This document shows, piece by piece, positions 13,001-28,100 of a stretch of 64,000 bases of DNA; the stretch's first letter is position 1, and every line of letters starts with the position of its first letter. This DNA is from Nematostella vectensis (Eukaryota; Cnidaria; Anthozoa; Actiniaria; Edwardsiidae). The stretch covers positions 13,897,040-13,961,039 of the forward strand of contig NC_064042.1 of the NCBI RefSeq assembly GCF_932526225.1. Direction: 5' to 3'. The position numbers and the translations under genes are program-made. Under the pieces are notes generated by a model. That model saw only the letters and a list, made by a program, of their open reading frames with translations, was not told where the DNA came from and ran no database searches.

Positions 13001-16000
13001 GATGACCTACATTGGAGCCCGCGCACCAGCCATACGTGTCATTTGTGGTGCGCATTCGCACGAGGTACGGCTCGTAGCCAGGACCAAAGTAGCTGGAAGT
13101 GGTTATTTCCTTGCCCTCCGGTCCGGTGTTATATAGGGGAATTTCAGATTTGCATCCTAGAAAAAGGCATATGCTTTAAAATCATACACATTCTTTGTTT
13201 AGCTATTCATTTTTTAGAACTTGACGGAATTGTCCAATCAAAAAAGCAAGCTGATGTGAAAATAGTGCCGGAACCATTTCTCTACGAAGCATCAGCATAT
13301 AGCAAGGGACAATTGCGTGGTGAGTCTCATCAATGACGGATCACCGAGGGGGGAGGACAGGGGGAATTGCTTCCCCCACCCCCTACCAATATCAATACCG
13401 TCAATTACGTATCAGACTTCATTTGTAGGTTGTTATTTTGATGAAGTTTTTTTGCTAATAAAACCGTCATTTTCCATTATAAACAATAACAATTAAACCT
13501 AACATTGAAATGTAAGTGCTAAATTTATTAAAAATGCAACAGAAACAGCGAAGGCTGGGCTGTTTTTCTTACTCTAAAGTGCTGGGCTAAGCAGTAGACA
13601 TGAGGGTGGCCTAAAAAGAGCCACGTGACTTAAATAAAGCATGTGACTTAGTCAATTATCGTCAGGGGACTTGCGCTAAGAGATCACGTGACCTTTCTGG
13701 GTGGTAATTAAAGCAAAATAATCAAACAAAAAATCAGAAATGACTGCGCTCGACACACCCAGAGAACGATGAAAAAATAAAATCCTTTAATGGAACTAAA
13801 CCATTTGCGCAAAAAAAAATTCTGGCTTTTTTCGTAAGCTCTGAATACTTTGTTTTTTGTTGCTGTTTTTTTTTGAAGCCATAGCCTGAGCGCGCGGTAG
13901 TTTGCTACAAAAACAGTCACGTGGTCTTTTAGCGCAAGTCCGCTATTGCGTATCAGACTTCATTCGCAGATTGTTTTCTTGCGAATAAACGGTTGTATTT
14001 TCAAAAATAAACAATAACAAAGGAGTGATTGATCGACATTCTTTGAATACCCATACCTATGCCTAGCAAATTGAGATGTAATGTCTTCTAGATAGGTACC
14101 GTAAACATACCCTGATATCATCGGAGATCCCTGGATGATAATATTCCTTGGGTTTAGACAATAACAAAGGAGTGATTGATCGACATTCTTTGAATACCCA
14201 TACCTATGCCTAGCAAATTGAGATGTAACGTCTTCTAGATAGGTACCGTAAACACACCCTGATATCATCGGAGATCCCTGGATGATAATATTCCTTGGGT
14301 TTAGACAATAACAAAGGAGTGATTGATCGACATTCTTTGAATACCCATACCTATGCCTAGCAAATTGAGATGTAACGTCTTCTAGATAGGTACCGTAAAC
14401 ACACCCTGATATCATCGGAGATCCCTGGATGATAATATTCCTTGGGTTTAGACAATAACAAAGGAGTGATTGATCGACATTCTTTGAATACCCATACCTA
14501 TGCCTAGCAAATTGAGATGTAATGTCTTCTAGATAGGTACCGTAAACACACCCTGATATCATCGGAGATCCCTGGATGATAATATTCCTTGGGTTTAGAC
14601 AATAACAAAGGAGTGATTGATCGACATTCTTTGAATACCCATACCTATGCCTAGCAAATTGAGATGTAACGTCTTCTAGATAGGTACCGTAAACACACCC
14701 TGATATCATCGGAGATCCCTGGATGATCATATTCCTTGGGTTTAGACAATAACAAAGGAGTGATTGATCGACATTCTTTGAATACCCATACCTATGCCTA
14801 GCAAATTGAGATGTAACGTCTTCTAGATAGGTACCGTAAACACACCCTGATATCATCGGAGATCCCTGGATGATAATATTCCTTGGGTTTAGACAATAAC
14901 AAAGGAGTGATTGATCGACATTCTTTGAATACCCATACCTATGCCTAGCAAATTGAGATGTAATGTCTTCTAGATAGGTACCGTAAACACACCCTGATAT
15001 CATCGGAGATCCCTGGATGATAATATTCCTTAGGTTTAGACAATAACAAAGGAGTGATTGATCGACATTCTTTGAATACCCATACCTATGCCTAGTAAAT
15101 TGAGATGTAACGTCTTCTAGATAGGTACCGTAAACACACCCTGATATCATCGGAGATCCCTGGATGATAATATTCCTTGGGTTTAGACAATAACAAAGGA
15201 GTGATTGATCGACATTCTTTGAATACCCATACCTATGCCTAGCAAATTGAGATGTAACGTCTTCTAGATAGGTACCGTAAACACACCCTGATATCATCGG
15301 AGATCCCTGGATGATAATATTCCTTGGGTTTAGACTAGAGATACGACGAGTAGAGCTGGTATGTTGGCAAGTAATTTGATGGCTTAAGAGCATTTGTTCC
15401 CCCTTCGTGCGGTGATAGTAATGTAGCTACGTTACCTGTACAACCGGTGTAAACTTCAACCTTAAGGCAGGCCCGATCCTTCCAGTTTTGTGGACGAAAC
15501 CTGATCGCTTTTGAGAATAGGGACGGGTTGAATTGTACCATCACAGACAAGTGTTTGTCTTTATTTCCAGACCAACGCTAATAAGTAAAAAAAGGGACAT
15601 ACCGTCAGCTTCCATAACCCCCCTCTCCCCCGCAGCGGACGCTGACGCGTGCCCGAGGGGTCCAGACCCCACCCTGCTCATGTGACGAGATGAGTTCGAC
15701 TCCATTTGACCCTTTCGTCGATAATAAAGAAGAAATCTTATATATGTTATTTGGCAGAGCCGTTACAGGCATGGAAATAAAAGCTTCAGCAAGTCAACAC
15801 GAACGGCATCAAAAAATGGCGCACGCGCTCACGAATTGCTGAAAAAAGGCTATGACGTCCGTGACAGGAAATCTCGAACAGCATTTTACCCATTTTTACG
15901 TTCTACGCGCTCGGTCACGGACGTCAACGCCGTTTTTCAGCAATTCGTGAGCGCGCGCGCAGTTTTTGATGCCGTTCGCGTTGGCATGCTTAAGCTCTTT

Positions 16001-18162
16001 AATATTGGGGAGGGGGTGGGGGGGGGGGGCACGGTAATTCCAAAAAGTTGTGGGGGCATAGCTACGCCCCTACTGGTCATTTCTTTATCATTTTTAAGGA
16101 ACGGCCTACGTCCCTTTTTGGATAGAGAAAGTTTTTAGGTTTAGAGACCTATTACCAAAGCTAAAGTGCCTATTTGGATTTATATGAACCGTGATCAGTG
16201 TATTACTGCTCTGGACTACACCCTGCGTATTTTCTCTAAAAACGCCCCTGAGACGTAATTACTGACAAAATATTTTCCACCATCTTAATTATCCCCCCAA
16301 CCCTTCTCCCCCTGTAGCAGGGCAATTCTTATTTTGTTAGACTTATTTTGTAAATGTGCATCAAGTGTAAATTTCCATAGCGCAAGTATCTATGTGTTGT
16401 AGGTGGAAATGACAACTAGAGATGCGGGCTGCTACCCGCAGCTTACAAACAAGAGTGTGAGTCACAGTGTGTATGCATTGTCACTAAAGATGGTACCATC
16501 GCTTCCCTAACGGTTCTATGACGTCCCCCTATACAGGTTGCAAAATGCAGAATGTTTGGAAAGATAGTACGTCCGGCTTTGCGCCCGAGAAGACATGCGA
16601 TTCATAGTCCCTAATGTAGAAAGCCAGGTTTTTACACCTCTACAAAAAATCAAGTTGCCCATTGTCCTGGTCTGATCCCACCAGATACCCAAGTATACAA
16701 TACACTTACAGTTTTAAAATCATCTCTGAAGTGTTGTTTCCACTGAACATAGTCGTTAGAGTATTCTACACTGAAATCCCAGATCCATTGATTAATGTCT
16801 TCGTCTACATCATTTCCTTTCACTTCTACGGCGCTCACATCCACGCTTACACCAAGGTCAATGGCTAGCCAGTAGTTGGAAGAAGACGATGACATACACC
16901 AAGGTTTCTGGCCATCGATCAACCTGGCCATGTGTGGAAAGTAGCCACCGCCAGTATCGGAACTGCTTGCCGTGAAGGATGTGTTTGGGTATTTGTTAGC
17001 ATCGACAAGGCCAAGTGGTTGATAGCACTCTGAGGAGTTTAGAAAGAGAATTGAACACCTCTCTGTAACAGACCCGGTAACGGAATTTTTCGACCATCTC
17101 GACGACTTTTAGCCTCCTAGGCACCCGTCGAATGTTCTAAATCAACCCGAACAGTCTCTTTCCTACACGACGAGTAAGTTGAGTGACCGGCGGTTAAAAA
17201 TGAGCTGACCGCGGTGGAAATTTCAAACCCTCCAAGAAACGACGAAAATCTAGGTTTTACCGGGTCTGTTACAGAGAGGTGAGTAATTGGGGTGTAATTA
17301 ATTAAAACTTCAAGCAGTCCATGGCGAAACTACTTAGTAGTTTGATGTGTTAAATTAAAATCGAAATTGTTTGCATTGCCGTACAAAACGCTGATTCCAG
17401 TGGCTGTTTTGGCTAACTGTACAACATTAAAAACATACTTACAAAAGATGACAGATTTGTTTGATAATGAGGGAGTCATAAAGAAAATTTGAGCCTTAGG
17501 TTTGATCTGGTGAAAACAAACACAATCGTACTGTTGAATCATTCAATGACTTCAGTAACTGTTGCGACTAAGTGTGCAGCATTAAAACCATACTGTACAA
17601 AATATTTGTTTGATAATGAGGGAGTCATAAAGAAAATTATAGCCTAAGCTTTGCGCTAGTCTTCTTAGCATTCGCCAAAATGTGACAGTTCGCCTGTAAA
17701 AAGCCGCCATTTCAAAACAAAAAGGCTGGTTTAACCCCGCGGTACTGGAACTCGTCTTGTGATTTTCATCACTGGCGCTTTGAGCAACTACGAAAAGCGA
17801 CGGCATTCAAAACAAAATTGTTTAATATCATATGTTAGGTAATTTATAACACATACCTGTGCATCCATACAGCTCAAACTGCATTGGTAGTAACAATATA
17901 TCCTTGAAATTGATCCTCACATATCTCGCTAGAAACGGGAAGCCAAGTTCTATTTTGGATATAGAATAGACTTCGGAGTATGTAGAAAATATCTGTAATT
18001 AAAATAATGTCATCATATTGTGTTCAATAACACAGTAGAATCACAAATATTTTATAATTTTGCTGATGAATACAACAAAGCAAAATTGCTATCGCTTTGG
18101 TTATTTTGTTGTACATTCTTTTATTGAAATGAGGTGTGGTCATGCCTGATATTCGTCTATTC

Positions 18163-18201
<39 letters not shown>

Positions 18202-21200
18202 AAGATAGATTAGAGTGCCGTGAACAAGTAACAAATGTATTTACCTACAATGCTTTGTGTTTTTGGGGGCTATTAAATCTGTGAAGTTTACGATTGTCTA
18301 TTTAGTTGTTGCGAAAGAGTATTTCGAAGTTCTTTGTAAATTGGGCATTTGACAAAAAAGTATTCTTCATTTTCCATAGTGTGACAGCACCAGAGTGAAG
18401 TTAGTTCCTTATTCGCAGTTCCTTTTTCGTCTGTTTCCTGAAATAGCATTTCCTTTTTCGAGAACTCTTTAGAAAGGAGTAGTTAAAGAGAAATCGGGAG
18501 TTATGAAATTTCCTTTCCTTTATTGAGAAATGATAAGCAAACACTGACAATCCTCTTCATAGTCTATTCCTTATTCGGATAAGTCGTAAAACGAAATGGG
18601 ACGTTTGGAGATTCCATTTCCTTATTCGCGAAAACTAACTTGAATAAGGAACAGTTCCCTATTCGTGTCACTGCACTAATCTATTTGTTTTGTCAGAGCC
18701 ATATCTAGTAGCCAAGGTGTTAATTGACAACAAGCACTATCTGTCAAATTGTGGTTTTGTTAGCAAGGTCAAATTCACACGACATACGTACGTAGTCAAG
18801 TAAAGCGCGAATATACTCCTCTAAACAAATTGTGAGAAAATACTAACAATCCTCTTTAGTCTATTCCTTATTCGGATAAGTAGTAAAACGAAATAGGACG
18901 TTGGGAGATTCCATTTACTTATTCGAGAAATGTTTAGAAAGTACTAAAGAACCCTCTCTTTAGTCTATTCCTTATTCGGATAAGTAGGTAAAACGAAATC
19001 AGGCGTTATGAAATACCATTTCCTTATTCGAGAAATGTTTAGAAAATACTAAAGAACCCTCTCTTTAGTCTATTCCTCATTCGGATAAGTCGTAAAACGA
19101 AATCGGACGTTGGGAGATTCCATTTATTTATTCGAGTAATGTTTAGAAAACATTAACGACCCTCTTTTTAGTCTATTCCTTATTCGGATAAGTAGTTAAA
19201 ACGAGATCGGGAGTTATGAAATACCATTTCCCTTTTCGAGAACTCTTTCGAAAGGAGTAGTTAAAGCGAAATCGGGAGTTATGAAATTTCCTTTCCTTTA
19301 TTGAGAAATGATAAGCAAACACTGACAATCCTCTTCATAGTCTATTCCTTATTCGGATAACTCGTAAAACGAAATGGGACGTTTGGAGATTCCATTTCCT
19401 TATTCGCGAAAACTAACTTGAATAAGGAACAGTTCCCTATTCGTGTCACTGCACTAATCTATTTGTTTTGTCAGAGCCTTATGTAGTAGCCAAGGTGTTA
19501 ATTGACAACAAGCACTATCTGTCAAACTGTGGTTTTGTTAGCAAGGTCAAATTCACACGACATACGTACGTAGTCAAGTAAAGCGCGAATATACTCCTCT
19601 AAACAAATTGTGAGAAAATACTAACAATCCTCTTTAAAGTAGATTCCTTATTCGAATAGATATTTAAAAAGAAATCAGGCGTTATGAAATACCATTTCCT
19701 TTTTCGAGAAATGTTTAGAAAATACTAAAGAACCCTCTCTTTAGTCTATTCCTTATTCGGATAAGTAGGTAAAACGAAATCAGGCGTTATTAAATACCAT
19801 TTCCTTATTCGAGAAATGTTTAGAAAATATAAAAAAAACCTCTTTTTAGTCTATTCCTTATTCGGATAAGTAGTTAAAACTAGATCGGGAGTTATGAAAT
19901 ACCATTTCCTTTTTCGAGAACTCTTTCGAAAGGAGTAGTTCAAGCGAAATCGGGAGTTATGAAATTTCATTTCCTTTATTGAGAAATGATGAGCAAACAC
20001 TGACAATCCTCTTCATAGTTTATTCTTTATTCGGATAAGTAGTTAAAACGAAATCAGGCGTTATGAAATACCATTTCCTTATTCGGGAAATGTTTAGAAA
20101 ACACAAACGACCCTCTTTTTAGTCTATTCCTTATTCGGATAAGTAGTTAAAACGAAATCAGGCGTTATGAAATACCATTTCCTTATTCGAGAAATGTTTA
20201 GAAAGTACTAAAGAACCCTCTCTTTAGTCTATTCCTTATTCGGATAAGTCGTAAAACGAAATCGGAAGTTGGGAGATTCCATTTACTTATTCGAGAAATG
20301 TTTAGAAAACAAAAAAAACCCTCTTTTTAGTCTATTCCTTATTCGGATAAGTAGTTAAAACGAGATCGGGAGTTATGAAATACCATTTCCTTTTTCGAGA
20401 ACTCTTTGGAAAGGAGTAGTTAAAGAGAAATCGGGAGTTATGAAATTTCCTTTCCTTTATTGAGAAATGATAAGCAAACACTGAAAATCCTCTTCATAGT
20501 CTATTCCTTATTCGGATAAGTCGTAAAACGAAATGGGACGTTTGGAGATTCCATTTGCTTATTCGCGAAAACTAACTTGAATAAGGAACAGTTCCCTATT
20601 CGTGTCACTGCACTAATCTATTTGTTTTGTCAGAGCCATATCTAGTAGCCAAGGTGTTAATTGACAACAAGCACTATCTGTCAAATTGTGGTTTTGTTAG
20701 CAAGGTCAAATTCCTTCTACACGCGTACGTAGTCAAGTAAAGCGTGAATATTTCTCCTCTAAATATATATTAATGCGTTTGGAAATAAAGCCCAAGATAC
20801 AAATACATTTATTAGATGAGAGGTAGATTTCCTCTCTTTTGCTAGATTCATTTGTGAAAGCGATTGCACGCATTTCGTAATTTGACCTTTTGTAGCAGAT
20901 AGAGTCTCATGTTCACAGCTCCGCTTAGCAGCGAGCACTTTAAAGCATCGAAATTTACCCGACGAAAATGCTGTTGGACTTGTTCTGAATATACTGTTAT
21001 GCCTAAATACTGTTTCAACTCGAATTAAAAGGTATCATGTAAGTACCCCCCCGGATTTGAATAAGGAACTGAGCGAATAAGGAAACAGACGAAAAAGGAA
21101 CTGCGAATAAGGAACTAACTTCACTCTGGTTGTGACAGCGCGGGCAAAAGACTTCACCCTCTAAAGGGAGGGAGTCTCAGATTTGTGGCCCCTCTGAAAG

Positions 21201-22014
21201 TGATTTATTACTTGACCCAAGGAACATATGAACCGAGTTTATGGTGCTACTACTATAAAGCCACAAATAAAAGGGTGTACGACTACGTCTAGGCATTTTA
21301 TTTTCTTTTATACCTTGGTTTCTCGACCCTCATAATAATCTTGCCAATAAAAGTCCATTATACTGTAGGATAAGACAAAATGATTTTGGAATCCATGGCG
21401 TTCAGTATCGATAGCGAGACCCGTGACAGTCCTGATAGCTTCTCCCAGGGTGATACGAAAGAATGCGGGGAGGTTAGACGTATCACTCCACCAGTAACCC
21501 GTCTGCATCAGTCTTGCATGAGATGTATCACCGCTGTGTGCTAAGGGACTATTGATGGTTAAATTTTCCATCCCCAACGGTGAAAAACACTCTGAAAAGA
21601 CAAAAATATTTTAAGTCGCATGATATCAGTGTGTATGTCTTCGGAAAGAAAGGTCTTCTAAACACTGCTTGATCCTGAAATAAAAACATATTGAATAGTC
21701 GAGTTTCCAGAGATCTCCGAACCCAACACAGACCTATCGACAAACCACATATCTATCGACACACCACAGGCAGACATAAGACCGACCGACAGACCACAGG
21801 CAGAACAAAGACCTATCGACAGACCACAGGCAGAACATAGACATATCGACAGACCACAGGCAGAACAAAGACCTATCGACAGACCACATATCTATCGACA
21901 CACAAGAGATCTATCGACAGACAACAGATTCAGTCTATTCATGTACTGCAATCGGTTGAATTAAACAAACATTGTTATTATCATCATCATCATCATCATT
22001 AACATCATCATTAA

Positions 22015-22053
<39 letters not shown>

Positions 22054-22091
22054 TAACATCATCATCATCAAATCATCATCAAATCATCATC

Positions 22092-22127
<36 letters not shown>

Positions 22128-25100
22128 ATCATCATCATCATCATCATTATTATCATTATTATCTGTTGACAGACCACATCTATTAACACACCACACATCT
22201 ATCGATAGATTAAAGACCTTTCGACACACACAGACCTATCGGAAGACCACAGATCTATCAGCAAACCAAATAGATATCGACACACCACATACCTATCGAA
22301 ATACCCATGACTTATTGGGAGAGCAACCTATCGACATATACCACTGACATACCGGCAAATCAAAGACCTATCGGCAAACCACTGACTTATTGACAGACCA
22401 CACATCTATCGACACACCACACCACAGATCTATCGAAAGACCAAAGACCTATCGAGAGTCTACAGACCTATCGACAGACCACAGAGCTATCGACATTACT
22501 TACATCAGACAGCCGATTTGCTTACAGACCATAGCTTGACCGAAAGACAATAGATCTGCAGACCATAGATAGAAATACAGAACGCAGACTGACCGACAGA
22601 CTATAGATCTGTCGACAGAGCAAAGATCGACCGACAAACACATCAACCGACATCAACCAACAACCATAGATCTAGCGACAACCACAGACCGACCGACAGA
22701 CCACACATCGACTGACAGACCATAGATCCACCGACGAACCACAGATCTATCGACAGACAACAGATCTACGACAAAACAATGATTGCCGACAGACAATAGA
22801 TCTATCGACAGACAACAGATCGACCGACACACCACAGATCTATTGACCGACCACCTATCTTCCAACAAACCACAAATCGACCGATAGACCATAGATCTAA
22901 TGCCACACCACAAATCTATCAAACAAATAACACATCTTATAACAGATCACAGATCTATAAAAAGGTTGTACATCTTATAACAGACAGACAGACCACAGAG
23001 GGGTGACAAAGATTACACATCTTATAACAGATCTCAGGCCACATCTCAACAAGCTAGTATCCACCTTTACATCCATAGAGTTCTAGTCGAAGACAGATTT
23101 TGTTGTACCACGTGACCGGGTGCACTCGGATTGACTTGGCAGTGAATGGCTTCGAGAGTACATTTTTGACCGTCAAATTGTGTTCGGTGTTACCTGCGAA
23201 TACCTAACAAGAATCAAAGTTAGTCGCGTTCATTAGAAAGACTGGTCACTCGTGGGGTAAGCTCCAGCAAGAAAAAAAGTTTCTGAATAAACGAAAAATG
23301 ACCCAAACCCAAAATTAATATAAGATGAACTTATAAACACAGGCAACCCAAGGCTACTGTCAGTATTCTATAAAAGAACGCAAGGGAAAATTCGCGTTTT
23401 GAAGCCGTAAAAATGTAAAACAACAGAGCTTAACTTAAGTTTTAGAAAGAATGGCCATTGCAATTTTTATGGCATCCCACTATTAGTTGTGTTTTTATAC
23501 TTCTACTTTTACTACTTTTTATTCAACAGTCAAAGGGTACTTCGCGCATGCGCAGTGCTTTTCCTCGGATCGATGTTTACCATACCATCGTTGTGTTTGT
23601 TTCGTTATTTATAAACTTCCACGTTCTTCCACCTCGCTGTTTGATTGATACGGAGTATGTCGTCACCCATGCTAGCCCAATCGCATCGTCGGATAAAGGA
23701 TGTTTTCCTTGAATCGCAAATGCCATTATTCTGTAGGGTGCTTCAAGCTCTACTTGGAGAAACTGCTGACCATTTTGGTCATCTGAGCACCAGGCACCTT
23801 TTCCTAGAATAGTTCCCAGCCTCCCATGGAACGACTGATGATCTGCGTCAAGAGTGGTCGAGGCGGTGATGCGAGAGCTGGGAATGAGCCCTGACTCCAT
23901 TCCGATAGCATAATTGACGCCGCGGTCGGCCGGGTCTTCACAAGGGGATACTTAAGAAACAAAACACAGTCATTTCTTTTGTAATTAGAGGTTAACCACT
24001 AACCTATCATCCCAATGACATTTTATCATTATCTGTCATCTAAAAAAAATATATATAATCTTTTTCCTACGAAGGATTGTTAGGAACCCCGAATGGTCTT
24101 TTGCGAGCACTTGTTTTTTATGAGAGACCGAGCATTTTTAGGCGGGGAAAATTGCGTGAGCATGCGAACACGGCGGAAAAAATTGCGCGAGCCTGCGAGC
24201 ACGGCGGAAAAAATTGCGCGCGCATGCGAGCATGCGGAAAAAAATGCGCGAGCATGCAAGCACATCGAAATTTCGGGGGACCATTCGAGGGCCCTATTGT
24301 TTGTCATAATCATCTTCCTCTTTCTTTTATCCAAAACCTGCTGTGTCTTCGTTTTTCTAAAATGTGCATTTTCGGGCCAAACTTTTGCAATTGCTTTCAA
24401 CCTTATATATTGCACTATATCTGCGCTATCTAAAAAAATCTTCATTAAATACCAATAAGAAATACCTGTAATAAAATTACCCAGCCGTAGCTAAAAAATT
24501 AGACGTTCTTATATAAAATAAGAGAGTGTAAAGTAAGTGATCCTAATCAAGCAGCCATTTAAAAGTATAGTGCATCATTCCATCTTACCTTTTCTGCCGT
24601 ATATTTCCAGTCGTAGACAAGGTCTTAATCTATCCCGATGTATGCTCACTTTAACTTCACGTGCAAGAAACGGAAGCCTTGGACGTCGTATTACCGGATT
24701 GTCAGGGTCTGTTGGCCCTGAAGTCCTCTAAAAACACCCAATTTTTAAAGTAATCCTGACTTTGGACTTCTGTCCGTACGGGTTTTGAGGGTGCAGGGAG
24801 GGTACAAATGGACCGAGAACATATATTTTTAACGCACTACAAGGATTAGACTACGTGCGTACTTTCGAGTCACCTTTTACTGCGATTTTAAGCAATCTGC
24901 GAGGTCAAGCTCATGAAATGCTTAACCTGCGGTCTGGACTACCCATATCTACATTCGCTCAACCCGTCACTCAAGGCGCGAATACGAATTCATTCTCCCG
25001 TCATTCAAACTCTGCCAGCAATTTGTTGATCAGTAGGCGGGTAAGAAATCTTAAGTTCAAAATTTGATTGACAAAGGTGACATGTGGTATATGCAATTTG

Positions 25101-28100
25101 GATATCTTGGCCAGAGTTCTCAGAATTCTCAAAATCGCAGTAATGTCGAGAATCTAATTGGTCTGGAATTTTGTCAGGAAAAACCGGCAATCATTTGCAA
25201 GGCGGCTGTAAATAGATTCTGACCTGACAAAGCCTCGACTTCAAGCTCGAATTCCATCATATATAAAGCGGACTATTAGGAACGAACGTGTTTTAAACAC
25301 TCGCTGTTATACGATTAAGCATATTCCTCTTATATGTAAAATCGAAAGAGGGAGAATGTTTCATACCATGACAGTTTGAAAGTCAAGGTGTGTAGCTTGT
25401 GCCCTGTACAAATCCAAGGTTGTAGCAAAAGCACCTGCCAATCCTAACCCCTGAATGGCGATTGCTGTGACGAAATACGTTGTTTGCAGGTCAATAGTGA
25501 GTGCTCCTCTATTGCGGCCACACCAGGCATATGGACCGTTCAGTCGGGCGGATTTTGCCATATGTTGCTCGTCAATAAAGTTGCCTCCATCAAAAAAAGC
25601 GTTATCAGGAATGTCCTTGCTTTCTAGACCAAGGGCCCGCTCACAAACTAGGAAAATAGATATCAATCAATTGGTACAGGCATGCAGGCTAATGGACAGA
25701 CAGACAGACGTACCTCTGCAGCCGTACAGCTCCAATTGTAGACGGAAACTCTCTCCACTAAACCTCACAACAGTCAACTCTACATATCTAGTTGTCACGT
25801 TGAATCTGAAGTTGTGTCGAACTGTGGTGTAAGAGTCTTCGTTGCCTTTTAGAATCTGTTTAGTAAGGATTCTGAATTAGTTGAGTTACCTCAAGTTTCA
25901 TCCTACAGCGGTTTATTCGCGAGACAAAATAACAATCTAAGAGTGATATGTTATTGATCTAAGTCTGATATGTTATTGACGTTATTTGATAGTAAATTTC
26001 TTGGTTACTTGCTTGAATCAGCCGATGGAAATGGATGTTTTGTGTGAGTCGCCATTGAGCAGGAGCATAAAATGGCGACGTGATCGTCCTTCTTTAAAGG
26101 TACCTTTTTCAGACCGTCCTCTGTATGATCCCACCAATGGACCAGATCCAAGCTGTAGGCCAGTGTATACTCGGTGATTGCCAGGTCACCTGATCCACGT
26201 GTTGCAATGCCATTGACAACAGCCCATCCGGTATCTAAGTCAACCCGGAGAAACATTCTCTGCTCAAAGAGCCGATTGCCTCCCCAGCCTGCGCTATTAA
26301 GTCGAGCGTTTCCACCTCCAGTCCCGACGATAAAATGATCAGCAATAAATCCATTTTCAAGGCCAAGTGGGTCTGCGCATGCTGAAAATAGATCACCCCA
26401 GACAAAGTTTGAATGTAAATAGGAACTCGTGTTATTCTATGTAGGTGTTGCGTGTGGCATCTAGCGCGCTTTATGTAGCGTGTTGCATGTAGTGTGCTCT
26501 ATGTCGCGTGTTGCGTTTGGCATGTAGCGTGCTTTATATAGCGTGTTGCATGTAGCGTGCTTTATGTAGCGTGTTGCGTATGGCATTAGCGTGCTTTATA
26601 TAGAGTGTTGCATGTAGCGTGCTCTATGTTGCGTGTTGCGTATGGCATGTAGCGTGCTTTATGTAGCGTGTTGCATGTAGTGTGCTCTATGTCGCGTGTT
26701 GCGTATGGCATGTAGCGTGTTTTATGTAGCGCGTTGCGTATGGCATGTAGCGTGTTTTATGTAGCGTGTTGCGTACGGCATGTAGCGTGTTTTATGTAGC
26801 GTGTTGCGTATGGCATGTAGCGTGCTTTATGTAGCGTGTTGCGTGTAGCGTTTTTTATGTAGCGTGTTGAATGTAGCGTGTTTTATGTAGTGTGTTGCGT
26901 ATGGCATGCAGCGTGCTTCATGTAGCGTGTTGCGTATGGCATGTGGCCTACTCTATGTAGCGTGTTGCGTATTGCATGTGGCGTACTCTATGTCGCGTGT
27001 TGCGTGTGGCATGTAGCGTGCTTCATGTAGCGTGTTGGGTACGGCATGTAGCGTGTTTTATATAGCGTGTTGCGCATGGCATGTAGCGTGCTTTATGTAG
27101 CGTGTTGCATGAGCGTGTTTTATGTAGCGTGTTGCGTGTTGCATGTATCGTGCTTTATATCGCGTGTTGCATGCAGAATCTTGTATGTTGCATGTAGAGT
27201 GTTGCGAGATGAATTTTGTTTGCTGTGTTTTGTATTTAGCGTGTTGAATGTTGTGTCTTGCCTGTTTTCTCTAGCGTCCATGGTTTGTATGTTGCGAGTT
27301 GTATTTAGCGTATTGCGTGTTGTAGGGGTTTAGCGTTTTGTATGTAGCGTGTTACGTGTTGTATTTAGCGTGCTGCGTGTTGTATGTAGTGTGTAGCTTG
27401 TTGAATGTACCGTGTTACGTGCTGTATGTAGCGTGTAGCGTATTTAACGATTTGTTTTTTTATGTAGCGGTTGCATGCTGAATGTAACGTGTTGCGTGTT
27501 TTGTGTACCGTATTAAATGTTTCGTTTTATATTTACATCATTTTGTATGTAGCGTGTCTCGTGTTGAATGTAGCGTGTTACTTGCTGTATGTAGGATGTA
27601 ACGTATTGAGTATTTTGTGCATTGAATGGTTCGTTTTTATGTAGCGTGCAGCGTGTTGAATGTAGCGTGTCCTTAGTAGGTGTCGTAGGTAGCACTTACC
27701 TTTGCAGCCGTAGAGCTCTAGCCGTAGACACGCTGTGGATCCATTCCATTCCATTGGTCTGATTTGAATGAACACCGCCACAATAGGCACTGGTAAGGTG
27801 ACATTACCACTCTGGAAAATCTAAACAAAATTTGCTTGCTATTTATCCCTAATTTCGAAGCATCCTACTGCAATAACATGGTGAGTAGGTAGGCAGAACA
27901 CAGGATGTTACTCGATGAGAAAACATCTCATTTAAGAGGGGAATGTCACGAAAGCTTTCGATTTTAAAAAGATTTATGGTACTTTTACCGGTTACAGCCC
28001 ACCACACATGTTTATTGGCTGGTCAGAAGACTGATTACATTCTATTTAAAAGTTGTAAAGAGCACAGTTTATTAAACATAGAGGCAGGTAGATTTTGTTC

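Noticed and set aside
13960-15393. 477-codon open frame with a 49-residue repeat
   Set aside because: It exists because the 147-bp satellite period is a multiple of three. It lies inside a phase-consistent intron and shows no domain, signal peptide or splice sites of its own. Kept as a repeat.
21972-22169. Poly-Ser/Ile frame
   Set aside because: Translation of the ATC microsatellite.
24077-24458. Three overlapping frames of about 120 codons
   Set aside because: They overlap on both strands over a GC-rich 32-bp tandem repeat; no domain is recognisable.
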